From Acidobacteriota bacterium (lineage in GTDB: Bacteria > Acidobacteriota > UBA6911 > RPQK01 > JAJDTT01), in NCBI GenBank assembly GCA_028874215.1, contig JAPPLF010000068.1, positions 45,127 to 109,126 on the forward strand: a stretch of 64,000 nucleotides of DNA. Direction: 5' to 3'. The notes beneath the pieces were generated by a model. That model was not told the DNA's origin, ran no database searches, and was given only the letters and a program-made list of their open reading frames with translations. Position 1 is the stretch's first letter. Every line of letters begins with the position of its first letter. Both the position numbers and the translations under genes were made by a program. Of this stretch, positions 39,382 through 46,623 are shown in pieces.

Positions 39382-39831
39382 GTGAACCGCGGTTCGGTGA
39401 CCAGAAACAAGAAAGCCTTCCACAACTATGAGATCCGGGAGAGGTACCAGGCCGGAATGGTGCTGCTGGGGACCGAGATCAAGGCGATCCGCGACCATCA
39501 GGTCAGCCTTGCCGACAGTTATGCCAGGATCAGGGATGGCGAGGTCTGGTTGGAGAATTGCCACATCGGACCCTACCGTCACGGCAATTTGGCCAATCAC
39601 GAACCCTTGAGGCCCCGGAAGCTGTTGCTGCACCGAAGAGAGATCAACCGGTTGACGGGCGCCGTCGCCCACAAGGGTTTCACCCTGGTCCCGCTGGCGC
39701 TCTATTTTGAAAAGGGAAGGGCCAAGCTCGAGCTGGGGGTCGCTCGAGGAAAACGTCTCTACGACAAACGGGAGGCGGCCCGGCGCCGCGCCGTCGACCG
39801 GGACATGGCACAGGAGTTGAAACGTCGATGA
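39382..39831 (+). CDS. smpB: SsrA-binding protein SmpB
   Basis: 149 aa from a GTG with GGAGGAG immediately upstream. Binds tmRNA and carries it to stalled ribosomes. OB fold with KKAFHNYEIRERYQAGMVL, GTEIKAIR and the C-terminal KLELGVARGKRLYDKRE, which folds into the mRNA channel. No tmRNA gene in the window. Overlaps pepA by four bases. Confidence 0.97.
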   Translation: MNRGSVTRNKKAFHNYEIRERYQAGMVLLGTEIKAIRDHQVSLADSYARIRDGEVWLENCHIGPYRHGNLANHEPLRPRKLLLHRREINRLTGAVAHKGFTLVPLALYFEKGRAKLELGVARGKRLYDKREAARRRAVDRDMAQELKRR

Positions 39832-41318
39832 GCATGGAACTTGGAGTGGTCGATTCGAGTTGGTATCGCCTGGAGTGCGATGCCGTGGTGCTGATACTCC
39901 ATCGCGAGGAGGAGTCCGGCCGGCTGAACCAGTCGGCGGATGAACGCATGGATGGTCTGCTGGCGCAGTTGACCGCCAGTGGAGAGTGGACGGGGGCCGA
40001 TGGTGACATCCTGGTGATTCACCGGCCCGCGGACATCTCGGCGAGCCGCCTGGTTCTTCTGGGAGCGGGACGCCGCGGCGATTGCGACGGCGCCCGGCTC
40101 CGCGACCGCATGGTTCAAGTGGTGCGCAAATTTCGGGGCTCCGACGTCGAATCCATCGCCGTCGCAGGCTGGGATGCATCGGAGTCCGCCCTCTCGATCC
40201 AGGCGTGTGCCGAGGGACTGGTCATCGGGAGCTACGGACCGGACGAATACAAGACCCGGGACCGAAGCCGGACCAAGATCGGCCAGGCGCTTTTCTGCTC
40301 CGGTGATCCAGCGCGCAAGACTGAGTTGCTGGACGCCTTGAACCGCGGGCAGGTGCTTGGCGAGGCCACGAATCTGGCCCGTTCCCTGGTCAACCAGCCC
40401 GGGAATCGGATCAATCCGGCGCGGCTGGCGGAGGAAGCGCGCTCGATCGCCGAGAAGTCGGGTCTGCAGATCGAGATCCTGGACGAGCCGGCCATGGAGG
40501 AGGAGGGCATGGGGGCGCTCCTGGCCGTGGCCAGGGGGAGTGACGAGCCGGCCAGAATGATCGTCCTCAAGCATTTCGGCGCCGAGGACGCCGCCGCGCC
40601 GCCGGTGGTCCTGATCGGCAAGGGGGTGACCTTCGACAGCGGGGGGCTCTCCCTGAAGACCTCCCAGGGAATGGAGGAGATGAAGGCGGACAAGGCGGGA
40701 GCCTGCGCCGTGCTCGCCGCCATGAAGGCCGTCTCCCGGTTGCGGTTGCGCAAGAACGTGGTGGGCATCCTGCCGGCCGTCGAGAATATGCCCGGCGGAC
40801 GGGCACAGCGCCCCGGCGACGTGGTCCGTTCCATGTCGGGAAAGACCATCGAGGTTCTCAACACGGATGCGGAGGGCCGGCTGATTCTGGCCGATGCCAT
40901 GCACTATGCCCGACGTTTGAATCCGGCCTGCATGGTGGACATCGCCACGCTCACCGGCGCCTGCGTCATCGCCCTGGGACATGTCCGGGCCGGCCTGTTT
41001 TCCAATGATGACCGGCTGGCGGAGTGCTTTTTCCAGGCCTCGGACAAGGCCGGGGAGAAGTTCTGGCGGCTGCCCCTCGACGACGAGTACCGCGCGCTCC
41101 TGGACAGTCATATTGCCGACATCAAAAACGTGGGCAAGCGGGCGGCCGGCGCCGTCACGGCGGCCAAGTTCCTCCAGGAGTTCGTAGGCGATACGCCCTG
41201 GTGCCACATCGACATAGCCGGTGTCGACATGTTTCAGGAGGGTGGCGCCAACAAGGGTCCCACCGGCTTCGGAGTGCGGACCATGGTTGAGCTGGCGTCA
41301 CTCCACCCGGATTCATGA
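39828..41318 (+). CDS. pepA: Leucyl aminopeptidase (M17)
   Basis: 496 aa cytosolic two-metal peptidase that removes N-terminal residues. The N-terminal third is the variable macro-like domain; the C-terminal catalytic domain shows IGKGVTFDSGGLSLK, MKADKAGA and NTDAEGRL with the metal ligands (Lys, Asp, Asp, Asp, Glu). Coupled to smpB by an ATGA overlap, so peptide turnover sits with ribosome rescue. The Fic-like gene follows after 58 bp. Confidence 0.97.
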   Translation: MSMELGVVDSSWYRLECDAVVLILHREEESGRLNQSADERMDGLLAQLTASGEWTGADGDILVIHRPADISASRLVLLGAGRRGDCDGARLRDRMVQVVRKFRGSDVESIAVAGWDASESALSIQACAEGLVIGSYGPDEYKTRDRSRTKIGQALFCSGDPARKTELLDALNRGQVLGEATNLARSLVNQPGNRINPARLAEEARSIAEKSGLQIEILDEPAMEEEGMGALLAVARGSDEPARMIVLKHFGAEDAAAPPVVLIGKGVTFDSGGLSLKTSQGMEEMKADKAGACAVLAAMKAVSRLRLRKNVVGILPAVENMPGGRAQRPGDVVRSMSGKTIEVLNTDAEGRLILADAMHYARRLNPACMVDIATLTGACVIALGHVRAGLFSNDDRLAECFFQASDKAGEKFWRLPLDDEYRALLDSHIADIKNVGKRAAGAVTAAKFLQEFVGDTPWCHIDIAGVDMFQEGGANKGPTGFGVRTMVELASLHPDS

Positions 41319-41376
41319 AACCTCAGATGCTGGCCGTTCGCCATCTCGCGGGATTGGCCCGAGTCCGGGGAAGTCG

Positions 41377-42021
41377 GTGAGGACGGCTCTCCGGTTTGCC
41401 GCTCTGGCGCGAAAGAAAGAGCTCTTCGAGGCCGGGAGTTCGGATTTCCACGAACTGCTCCGGCAGCGGATTCTACCCGGATTGGTGGAGTTCGAGGCCT
41501 TCCGGGGTGGATTGGCGGAGCCGGTCGTCAGCGGTGGATTCCGGTTTTTGTTGCAGGTGGCTCGCGGCGGGAGAGGTCCCGATCTCGAAGGTCTGATTGC
41601 CTTGCGCGACGCCGTCATCCCCGGGACGAAGGCAGGACTGCGCCTGGTCCCCGCCAAGCCTTTGTTTCCCGCTCACGCACCGCTCGAACCGGGGGCGGTG
41701 GGGCCGGCCCTGGACCGGTTCTTCGAGTGGACCTCCAGTCCGGGCTTCGCCGAGATGCACGTCGTGCAGCAGGTCACGGTGACCCAGGTCCGTCTCCACG
41801 AAATCTATCCGTTCGGGGAAGGGACGGAGGTCTCAGTCTCACTGCTCGCCCACTGGTTTCTGCTGGCACAGGGCTATCTCCTGCCCGCCTACAGGTTTGC
41901 GGACGCCGGCGAGTTCGCCCGGGCGCTCGAGGCCGGTTTGGAATTCAGGACGGAAGATCTGGTGAATCTGAATCTTCAGGCCCTGGGACGGGCCTACAAT
42001 CTGGGACTTGAGAACTCCTGA
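41377..42021 (+). CDS. Degenerate Fic-fold protein
   Basis: 214 aa from a GTG, chosen because GGGGA stands five bases upstream. The middle and C-terminal parts follow the Fic layout: a G..LR pocket segment near residue 90, a helix of the LDRFFEWT type, then LHEIYPFGEGTEVSVSLLAHW, which aligns with the Fic motif HPFxDGNGRxxR. In this copy the catalytic His is Tyr (IYPFGEG) and the Asn/Gly/Arg of the nucleotide loop are replaced by T-E-V. AMP transfer is therefore unlikely; it may be a scaffold, an inhibitor or use another chemistry. Fic assignment is by motif only. Confidence 0.65.
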   Translation: MRTALRFAALARKKELFEAGSSDFHELLRQRILPGLVEFEAFRGGLAEPVVSGGFRFLLQVARGGRGPDLEGLIALRDAVIPGTKAGLRLVPAKPLFPAHAPLEPGAVGPALDRFFEWTSSPGFAEMHVVQQVTVTQVRLHEIYPFGEGTEVSVSLLAHWFLLAQGYLLPAYRFADAGEFARALEAGLEFRTEDLVNLNLQALGRAYNLGLENS

Positions 42022-42022
42022 C

Positions 42023-42355
42023 TCAGACGCGGCGTCTGGGACCCAGCTCCGGCTTGTCTTCATACTGCTTGAAGATGTACTTGATCACGTTCTTGGGGAT
42101 CAGGAGATTCGGCTCGGTTTCGCGGTTCACCTTGATGCAGTTTCGGTCGTACCATTCGATGACTCCCCGGATCTCCTCTCCGTCGATGAGTCGCACCACC
42201 ATGGGGGTTTTCCCCGTCATCTGCTTCAGGTAGTAATACTGCTCCGCGTTGGTCTGTTCGGGCGGAACCCGCCGCTTCGGGCCGTCGGAGTACTTGTTGG
42301 AACTCTGCTCTCGCAGTCCCGAAAGCGAGGGTCGTATCAGTTTCCGGTTAACCAT
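42023..42355 (-). CDS. hfq: RNA chaperone Hfq, divergent form
   Basis: 110 aa from the ATG MVNRKLIRP (GAGGT six bases upstream), which makes the N-terminus longer than the gamma-proteobacterial Hfq. Sm1 motif VVRLIDGEEIRGVIEWYDRNCIKV and Sm2 motif NLLIPKNVIKYIF are clear, but the usual KHA of Sm2 is replaced by KYI. The QQIF of distal-face binders is not recognisable, so RNA preference may differ. One base separates its stop from the convergent Fic-like gene. Reported Acidobacterial Hfq copies carry similar changes. Confidence 0.85.
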   Translation of the reverse strand: MVNRKLIRPSLSGLREQSSNKYSDGPKRRVPPEQTNAEQYYYLKQMTGKTPMVVRLIDGEEIRGVIEWYDRNCIKVNRETEPNLLIPKNVIKYIFKQYEDKPELGPRRRV

Positions 42356-42475
42356 GGTGACCTCATCCTGGACTGAGTCTTGCTCTCGTATTGTGGTTGA
42401 AATGAAAAGGACCAATAAGAGAGAGGAGAATCTCTAAAAGCGCTGTCTCAAAAAGCCTAGCACAAATGCCTGTTT

Positions 42476-42504
42476 TTGACAAGAAGGGACACCGCAAATA
42501 GACT
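42476..42504 (+). promoter_or_regulatory. Sigma70 promoter of TPR-type gene
   Basis: TTGACA (42476-42481), 17 bases, TAGACT (42499-42504). The -10 lies in the centre of a 22-bp inverted repeat. With a start near 42511, the leader before the ATG at 42518 would be only about seven bases, close to leaderless. Confidence 0.65.
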
Positions 42505-42513
42505 AGTTTGCGG
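42492..42513. promoter_or_regulatory. Palindromic operator candidate
   Basis: CCGCAAA (42492-42498) and TTTGCGG (42507-42513) form perfect 7-bp arms around an 8-bp centre that contains the -10 hexamer TAGACT. A dimeric regulator bound here would block the promoter. Confidence 0.5.
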
Positions 42514-42517
42514 CAGT

Positions 42518-42940
42518 ATGAGGGCCCTCACCTACCCCCTTTTTCTACTTGCATTGACGCTACCCCTGCAGGACCGGAGATTGGGGCGCAAGCCGGTCCT
42601 GATTCGAGCGGATGATGCCTCCTCGCAGGAGCAGGAGGAGGTTCCTCCCGAGCCCGATCCGGACAAGGCCCGCAAGGCCGTGGAGATCGGAAACTTCTAC
42701 TACAAGCGGGAGAACTACAAGGCGGCGGAAGTCCGCTACCGCGAGGCGATTCTCTACGGTCCCGAATGGCCCAGGGGTTACGAGAAACTGGTCCGGACCC
42801 TGGAGACCATGGCCCGATACGACCAGGCGATCCAGGCTTGCCGGGATTTTCTCAAGGCCGCGCCGGATTCCAAGAAGGCTCCCGAATTCGAGCGCCGGGC
42901 GAAGCGTCTGGAACAGAAGCTGGGTAGCGGGGCCGACTGA
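42518..42940 (+). CDS. Exported small TPR-like protein
   Basis: 140 aa from the ATG at 42518, which opens a short hydrophobic signal (YPLFLLALTLPL). Residues 55-135 are two to three TPR-like helix pairs (ARKAVEIGNFYYKRENYKAA, YDQAIQACRDFLKA). The N-terminal 30-50 part is acidic and low-complexity (SSQEQEEVPPEPDP). It may relate to outer-membrane assembly lipoproteins of the YfiO type, but no lipobox cysteine is present. Reading may be controlled by the palindrome over its promoter. Confidence 0.7.
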   Translation: MRALTYPLFLLALTLPLQDRRLGRKPVLIRADDASSQEQEEVPPEPDPDKARKAVEIGNFYYKRENYKAAEVRYREAILYGPEWPRGYEKLVRTLETMARYDQAIQACRDFLKAAPDSKKAPEFERRAKRLEQKLGSGAD

Positions 42941-42952
42941 AGAAAGGAAGCC

Positions 42953-43074
42953 AGCGCGGTTTCCCAACCGCCGGACTCCCGAGCAGCCGGAGAACAGGAG
43001 CGATGCCGGGCGATTAGGAAATCGCCCTTCCGAACACCGGAGCGGCGGTTTCCTAACCGCCGATTCGCGAGCAG
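42953..43074. repeat. REP/BIME-like hairpin repeat cluster, copy 2
   Basis: Two units of the type seen at 14325-14467 (42953-42986 and 43039-43074, core GGCGGTTTCCTAACCGCC) flank an oppositely oriented hairpin with an 8-bp stem and AGGA loop (43008-43027, GGGCGATT / AATCGCCC). The inner stem differs from the outer by compensated base changes, so the fold is conserved. It fills the 42941-43144 gap after the TPR gene. Confidence 0.75.
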
Positions 43075-43144
43075 CAGAGCGACGGCGCAAGAACGGACGA
43101 TTGTAGTTCGCCCCTCCTTATTTCAAAGAAGACCGTTCCCCGGA

Positions 43145-43846
43145 TCATTTCTTCCGCGGCCGTTTGCCCCGCCGTCGCCGTCGCCGTCGTTGATTGCAAC
43201 TTCGGCGGGAGGTATCGACCTCGTAGTTCAGACAGCACTTGAGCCGGCCGCACATGCCGGAGAGCCGATTCATGCTCATTCTCAAGTCCTGACGTTTGAC
43301 GGTTCGCACGCTCACCGACTTCAGTTCCTTCAGGAACAGGGCCGAGCAATTCTGTCCCAGGCCACAGCAACCGAGTCCGCCGACGAGCTTGGCCTCATCC
43401 CGAGCCCCCACTTGCCGCATTTCGATTCTGGTCCTCAGGCGGCGCGCCAACTGTTTGACCAGACGTCGAAAGTCGACTCGGCGATTCGCGGTGAAGTAGA
43501 TGATGACGCGGCTTCCGTCGAAGACGTACTCGACTTCGGACAGCTTCATGGGTAGCTTGTGGGCCTTGATCTGCTTGCGGCAAAGTCGGTACGCCGTATT
43601 CTCCCAGTCCTTCTTTTTCTCGTACAGGTAGAGATCCCGTTCCGTGGCCCGCCGCAGAGCCTTGCCCAGAGTCGTTTCCTTGGTCCCGTTGCTGTCGAGT
43701 TGGCGACTGTCCAGGACCATCCCCATCTCCACGCCCCGCTCGGTGGAGACCACACAGCGGTTTCCAATCCGAAAGCTCATGTTCGTCGCCAGGAACCTGC
43801 CGATCGTCTTCCGGAGTCCGAATCTCAACGTGAGCAATTCGTACAT
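43145..43846 (-). CDS. PSP1-domain protein (RicT/YaaT family)
   Basis: 233 aa. PSP1 C-terminal domain with VGARDEAKLVGGLGCCG, QNCSALFLKEL and GMCGRLKCCLNYE; the many cysteines match the iron-sulfur-cluster-binding Cys set of Bacillus RicT, which with RicA and RicF tunes RNase Y and phosphorelay. C-terminal arginine-rich tail (RRRRRRRGKRPRKK) suggests RNA binding. It starts two bases after the holB stop, so is coupled. Confidence 0.88.
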   Translation of the reverse strand: MYELLTLRFGLRKTIGRFLATNMSFRIGNRCVVSTERGVEMGMVLDSRQLDSNGTKETTLGKALRRATERDLYLYEKKKDWENTAYRLCRKQIKAHKLPMKLSEVEYVFDGSRVIIYFTANRRVDFRRLVKQLARRLRTRIEMRQVGARDEAKLVGGLGCCGLGQNCSALFLKELKSVSVRTVKRQDLRMSMNRLSGMCGRLKCCLNYEVDTSRRSCNQRRRRRRRGKRPRKK

Positions 43847-43847
43847 G

Positions 43848-44906
43848 TCATGCCCTTCCGGCCAATTTCAACCAGAGGGTCTCGAAGCAGAAGAGGGGCT
43901 GCACGTTCCTGTCCAGATCCTCGCGCGCCTCCCGGAGATGGTAAAGGAGATCCCGAATCCAGTCCAGATCGACGCTTTCCGCCAGTTCCAGCAACCGGTC
44001 CCGGCGATCCAGGTTCACCATTCTGGACTCGGTCCCGGTTCGAAGGAAATACAGGTCTTCAGCCAGGTGCCTCAATATTTCCAGATACTCCCGCACTCGC
44101 TCTCTGCTCTTGAGGTCGCGCCGCATGGGCTCTTCCTCGCAGGCCTCGAAGAGTCGGGAGAAGGAGGCGTTGGACAGCCATTGCTGGAGCACGGCCAAAA
44201 CCCGGTCCCGGTCCTGCAGGGCTTGCTCCAGGTCCAACTGCAGCGCTTGTCCGATGCTGCCGCCGGCGAATGCCGCCCGCAGCTTGGCCTCTTCGGCTCC
44301 GTACCGGATCTCCAGATAACTTCTGAGCTGGTTGCGTGTCAGAGGCCGGAAAACGAAGATTTGGCATCGGGATCGAATGGTCGGGAGAAGCTGGTTGGGA
44401 AAGGCCGTCGTCAGGATGATCCGGCTGGTCTCGGCCGGTTCTTCAAGCGTCTTGAGGATGGAGTTGGCGGCTTCCCGTGTCATCTTTTCCGCCTGGTCCA
44501 GGACGAAGACGCGAAAGGCTCCTTGAAAGGGCCGGAAACGGGCTTCCCGGGTCAACTGGCGGACGGTCTCGATTCCGATGGAAGCCCCGGTGGCCTGGAT
44601 GAGGCGGATATCCGGATGGTTGCCTCCCGCCACCTTCGCGCACGATTCGCAGTTTCCGCAGAAGTCTTCAGCGGACCGGTTTCTACAGTCGGTCCGGGCG
44701 GCGAGGCCCAGCGCCAGGGTCTTCTTGCCGACTCCTTCGGGTCCGGCAAAGAGAGCGGACTGGGGCAGGGAAGCTCTCTTCACGCGGCTGACGAGCTCGT
44801 GGTTCCCGATGAAATCCTTCAGACGGACCAAGCCATATCCCGGCGACACGCCGGAACCGGAACCAGCGGACGGTCTGCGCTTGGCGGCGCGACGCTTGGC
44901 GGCCAT
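43848..44906 (-). CDS. holB: DNA polymerase III delta' subunit
   Basis: 352 aa clamp-loader subunit. AAA+ fold with the altered Walker A GPEGVGKKTL, a four-Cys zinc knuckle (DCRNRSAEDFCGNCESC), sensor-like residues in KTLEEPAETSRIILTT and RSRCQIFVFRPLTR. The N-terminal 30 residues are basic and poorly conserved. Forms one run tmk-holB-PSP1, the same order as in Firmicutes (tmk-yaaQ-yaaR-holB-yaaT) minus the small genes. Confidence 0.9.
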   Translation of the reverse strand: MAAKRRAAKRRPSAGSGSGVSPGYGLVRLKDFIGNHELVSRVKRASLPQSALFAGPEGVGKKTLALGLAARTDCRNRSAEDFCGNCESCAKVAGGNHPDIRLIQATGASIGIETVRQLTREARFRPFQGAFRVFVLDQAEKMTREAANSILKTLEEPAETSRIILTTAFPNQLLPTIRSRCQIFVFRPLTRNQLRSYLEIRYGAEEAKLRAAFAGGSIGQALQLDLEQALQDRDRVLAVLQQWLSNASFSRLFEACEEEPMRRDLKSRERVREYLEILRHLAEDLYFLRTGTESRMVNLDRRDRLLELAESVDLDWIRDLLYHLREAREDLDRNVQPLFCFETLWLKLAGRA

Positions 44907-44948
44907 CTCTTCGCCATGCCGGCGGCCCCTCCTGGCGAGCAGTGCGGG

Positions 44949-45587
44949 CTAGCCGATCAGTGCTTTCCCCTCCAGTTCGGACAGCAGTTTCTTCAGAGTC
45001 TCTTGCGGGTCTCCGGAAGCGTCAACCAGCGTGATCCGGTCCGGATCCCGCTCTGCCAAGAGTCGATATCCCTCCCGGACCCGCCGGTGGAACCGCATGG
45101 TCTCCGCTTCGAAGCGGCCCCAGGCCTGGTTGCCCTCGACGGCATTCCTCCTGCGGGCGCGAGCCAACCCGGATTCCACTTCCAGATCCAGGATCAGGGT
45201 CAGATCGGGCATGCGGATCCGGAGAGGATGTGCGAGTTCATCGACCAGCGAGAATCCGATGCCGCGGGCGTAACCCTGGTAGGCCAGCGTCGCGGCGTGG
45301 TAGCGATCGCAAAGGACCGTTCGCCCCTGCCGGAGCGCCGGTTCGATCACCTCCGCCAGATGCTGAAAACGGTCCGCCAGGTACAAGAGCAGTTCGGCCT
45401 CGGCCTCCCGGCCGGGTCCCTTGGATTCCAGGAGGATGCGGCGCAGGCGCGAACCGAAGGGAGTGCCGCCCGGCTCCCGGGTCACGACGGTGGGAATATC
45501 GCGTCTCCTGAACTCTTCCGACAGCAGCGACAACTGCAGCGTTTTTCCCGAACCCTCGATGCCTTCGAGTGCTATGAATCGGCCCAC
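44949..45587 (-). CDS. tmk: Thymidylate kinase
   Basis: 212 aa from the GTG at 45587, chosen over the upstream ATG because GGGGG precedes it and VGRFIALEGIEG is the usual start. P-loop EGIEGSGKTLQL, DRY motif LCDRYHAATLAYQG and LDLEVESGLARARRR lid are all present. Phosphorylates dTMP for DNA synthesis. The commonly Thr residue after GKT is Leu here, an uncommon but tolerated change. Lies 42 bp upstream of holB. Confidence 0.95.
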   Translation of the reverse strand: MGRFIALEGIEGSGKTLQLSLLSEEFRRRDIPTVVTREPGGTPFGSRLRRILLESKGPGREAEAELLLYLADRFQHLAEVIEPALRQGRTVLCDRYHAATLAYQGYARGIGFSLVDELAHPLRIRMPDLTLILDLEVESGLARARRRNAVEGNQAWGRFEAETMRFHRRVREGYRLLAERDPDRITLVDASGDPQETLKKLLSELEGKALIG

Positions 45588-45748
45588 GGATCCCCCGCCG
45601 ATGCCGAGTTGCAGGCCTTCCGGCTGGTCCTGAAACAAGGGTTGCACATAGTACCATACGGCCCGGCGGGTGCAGGTTGCCGGATCTGCCGCTCACTCGT
45701 TGATTTCGAAGAGCGTTCACTGTTTGCCCTCGGATATACTGGCTGCCG

Positions 45749-46438
45749 ATGCAGGATTTGAGATCCCGACTGGACAGTCTGCTGGCCGAAATCGACCGGA
45801 CGGCGCGGTCCTGCGGCCGGGACGGGCGCGACATTCAGCTTCTGGCCGTGACCAAGGTGTTTCCCGCCGCGGTCGTTTCACACGCCGTCGCGGCCGGGCA
45901 GACACGGTTCGGCGAGAATCGCGTTCAGGAGGCCGCGGCCAAGATTCCCGCCGTCGACGATTCCGCACTGGAGTGGCATCTGATCGGCCATCTCCAATCC
46001 AACAAGGTGCGCCGTGCGGTCCAGCTCTTCGACGTGATCCAGACCCTGGACAGTGAGAAGCTCATCTCCAGGGTGGCCCGATGCGCCCGGGAGATGGGAA
46101 AGGCTCTCGCCGTCTACATCCAGGTCAATCTGGGCCGGGAGACACAGAAATACGGCGTCGACCCCGCCACCGTGGGACAGCTCGTAAGGCTGGTGGACCG
46201 GTCGCCGCCCCTGGTTCTCCAGGGCTTGATGGCCATTCCACCCTATGCCGCGGACCCGGAAGCGTCGAGACCCTATTTTCGGCAGTTGGCCCGATTGGCC
46301 CGGGAAATCAGCCGATCCCGGCCGGAGCCCGTCACCGGCCTTTCCATGGGAATGAGCCACGACTATCGCGTGGCCATCGAGGAAGGGGCCACCTTGCTCA
46401 GGGTCGGGTCGAAGCTGTTCGGAAAACGTCCCTCTTGA
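45749..46438 (+). CDS. YggS-family PLP homeostasis protein
   Basis: 229 aa single-domain fold-type III PLP protein. Lysine that binds the cofactor is in LLAVTKVFPA; FGENRVQEAAAK, WHLIGHLQSNKVR and SMGMSHDYRVAIEEGATLLRVGS follow as in YggS/PROSC. Maintains free PLP levels and amino-acid balance. Divergent from tmk; monocistronic, ending 185 bp ahead of nrdJ. Confidence 0.95.
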   Translation: MQDLRSRLDSLLAEIDRTARSCGRDGRDIQLLAVTKVFPAAVVSHAVAAGQTRFGENRVQEAAAKIPAVDDSALEWHLIGHLQSNKVRRAVQLFDVIQTLDSEKLISRVARCAREMGKALAVYIQVNLGRETQKYGVDPATVGQLVRLVDRSPPLVLQGLMAIPPYAADPEASRPYFRQLARLAREISRSRPEPVTGLSMGMSHDYRVAIEEGATLLRVGSKLFGKRPS

Positions 46439-46623
46439 GGGGCCGTTTTCGGTTCCAGTCTGGAGGTTCCGGGTTCCGGAGGAACTGATCGGAGGAACCG
46501 GAGGTGCGGCTTCAACCCCAAGTGCCGCCGCCGGCGGTTCGCAGCTCATCCTGTCAGGGGCCCCTGCTACAATCCGCCGCACTTTTTGTGAAAATTAAAT
46601 AATTCACTTGTTGGGAGGGGAGC

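Noticed and set aside
46439-46623. Possible cobalamin riboswitch before nrdJ
   Set aside because: Expected for a B12-dependent enzyme in some bacteria, but the B12-box core was not found in this stretch; only a weak TACAAT was seen.
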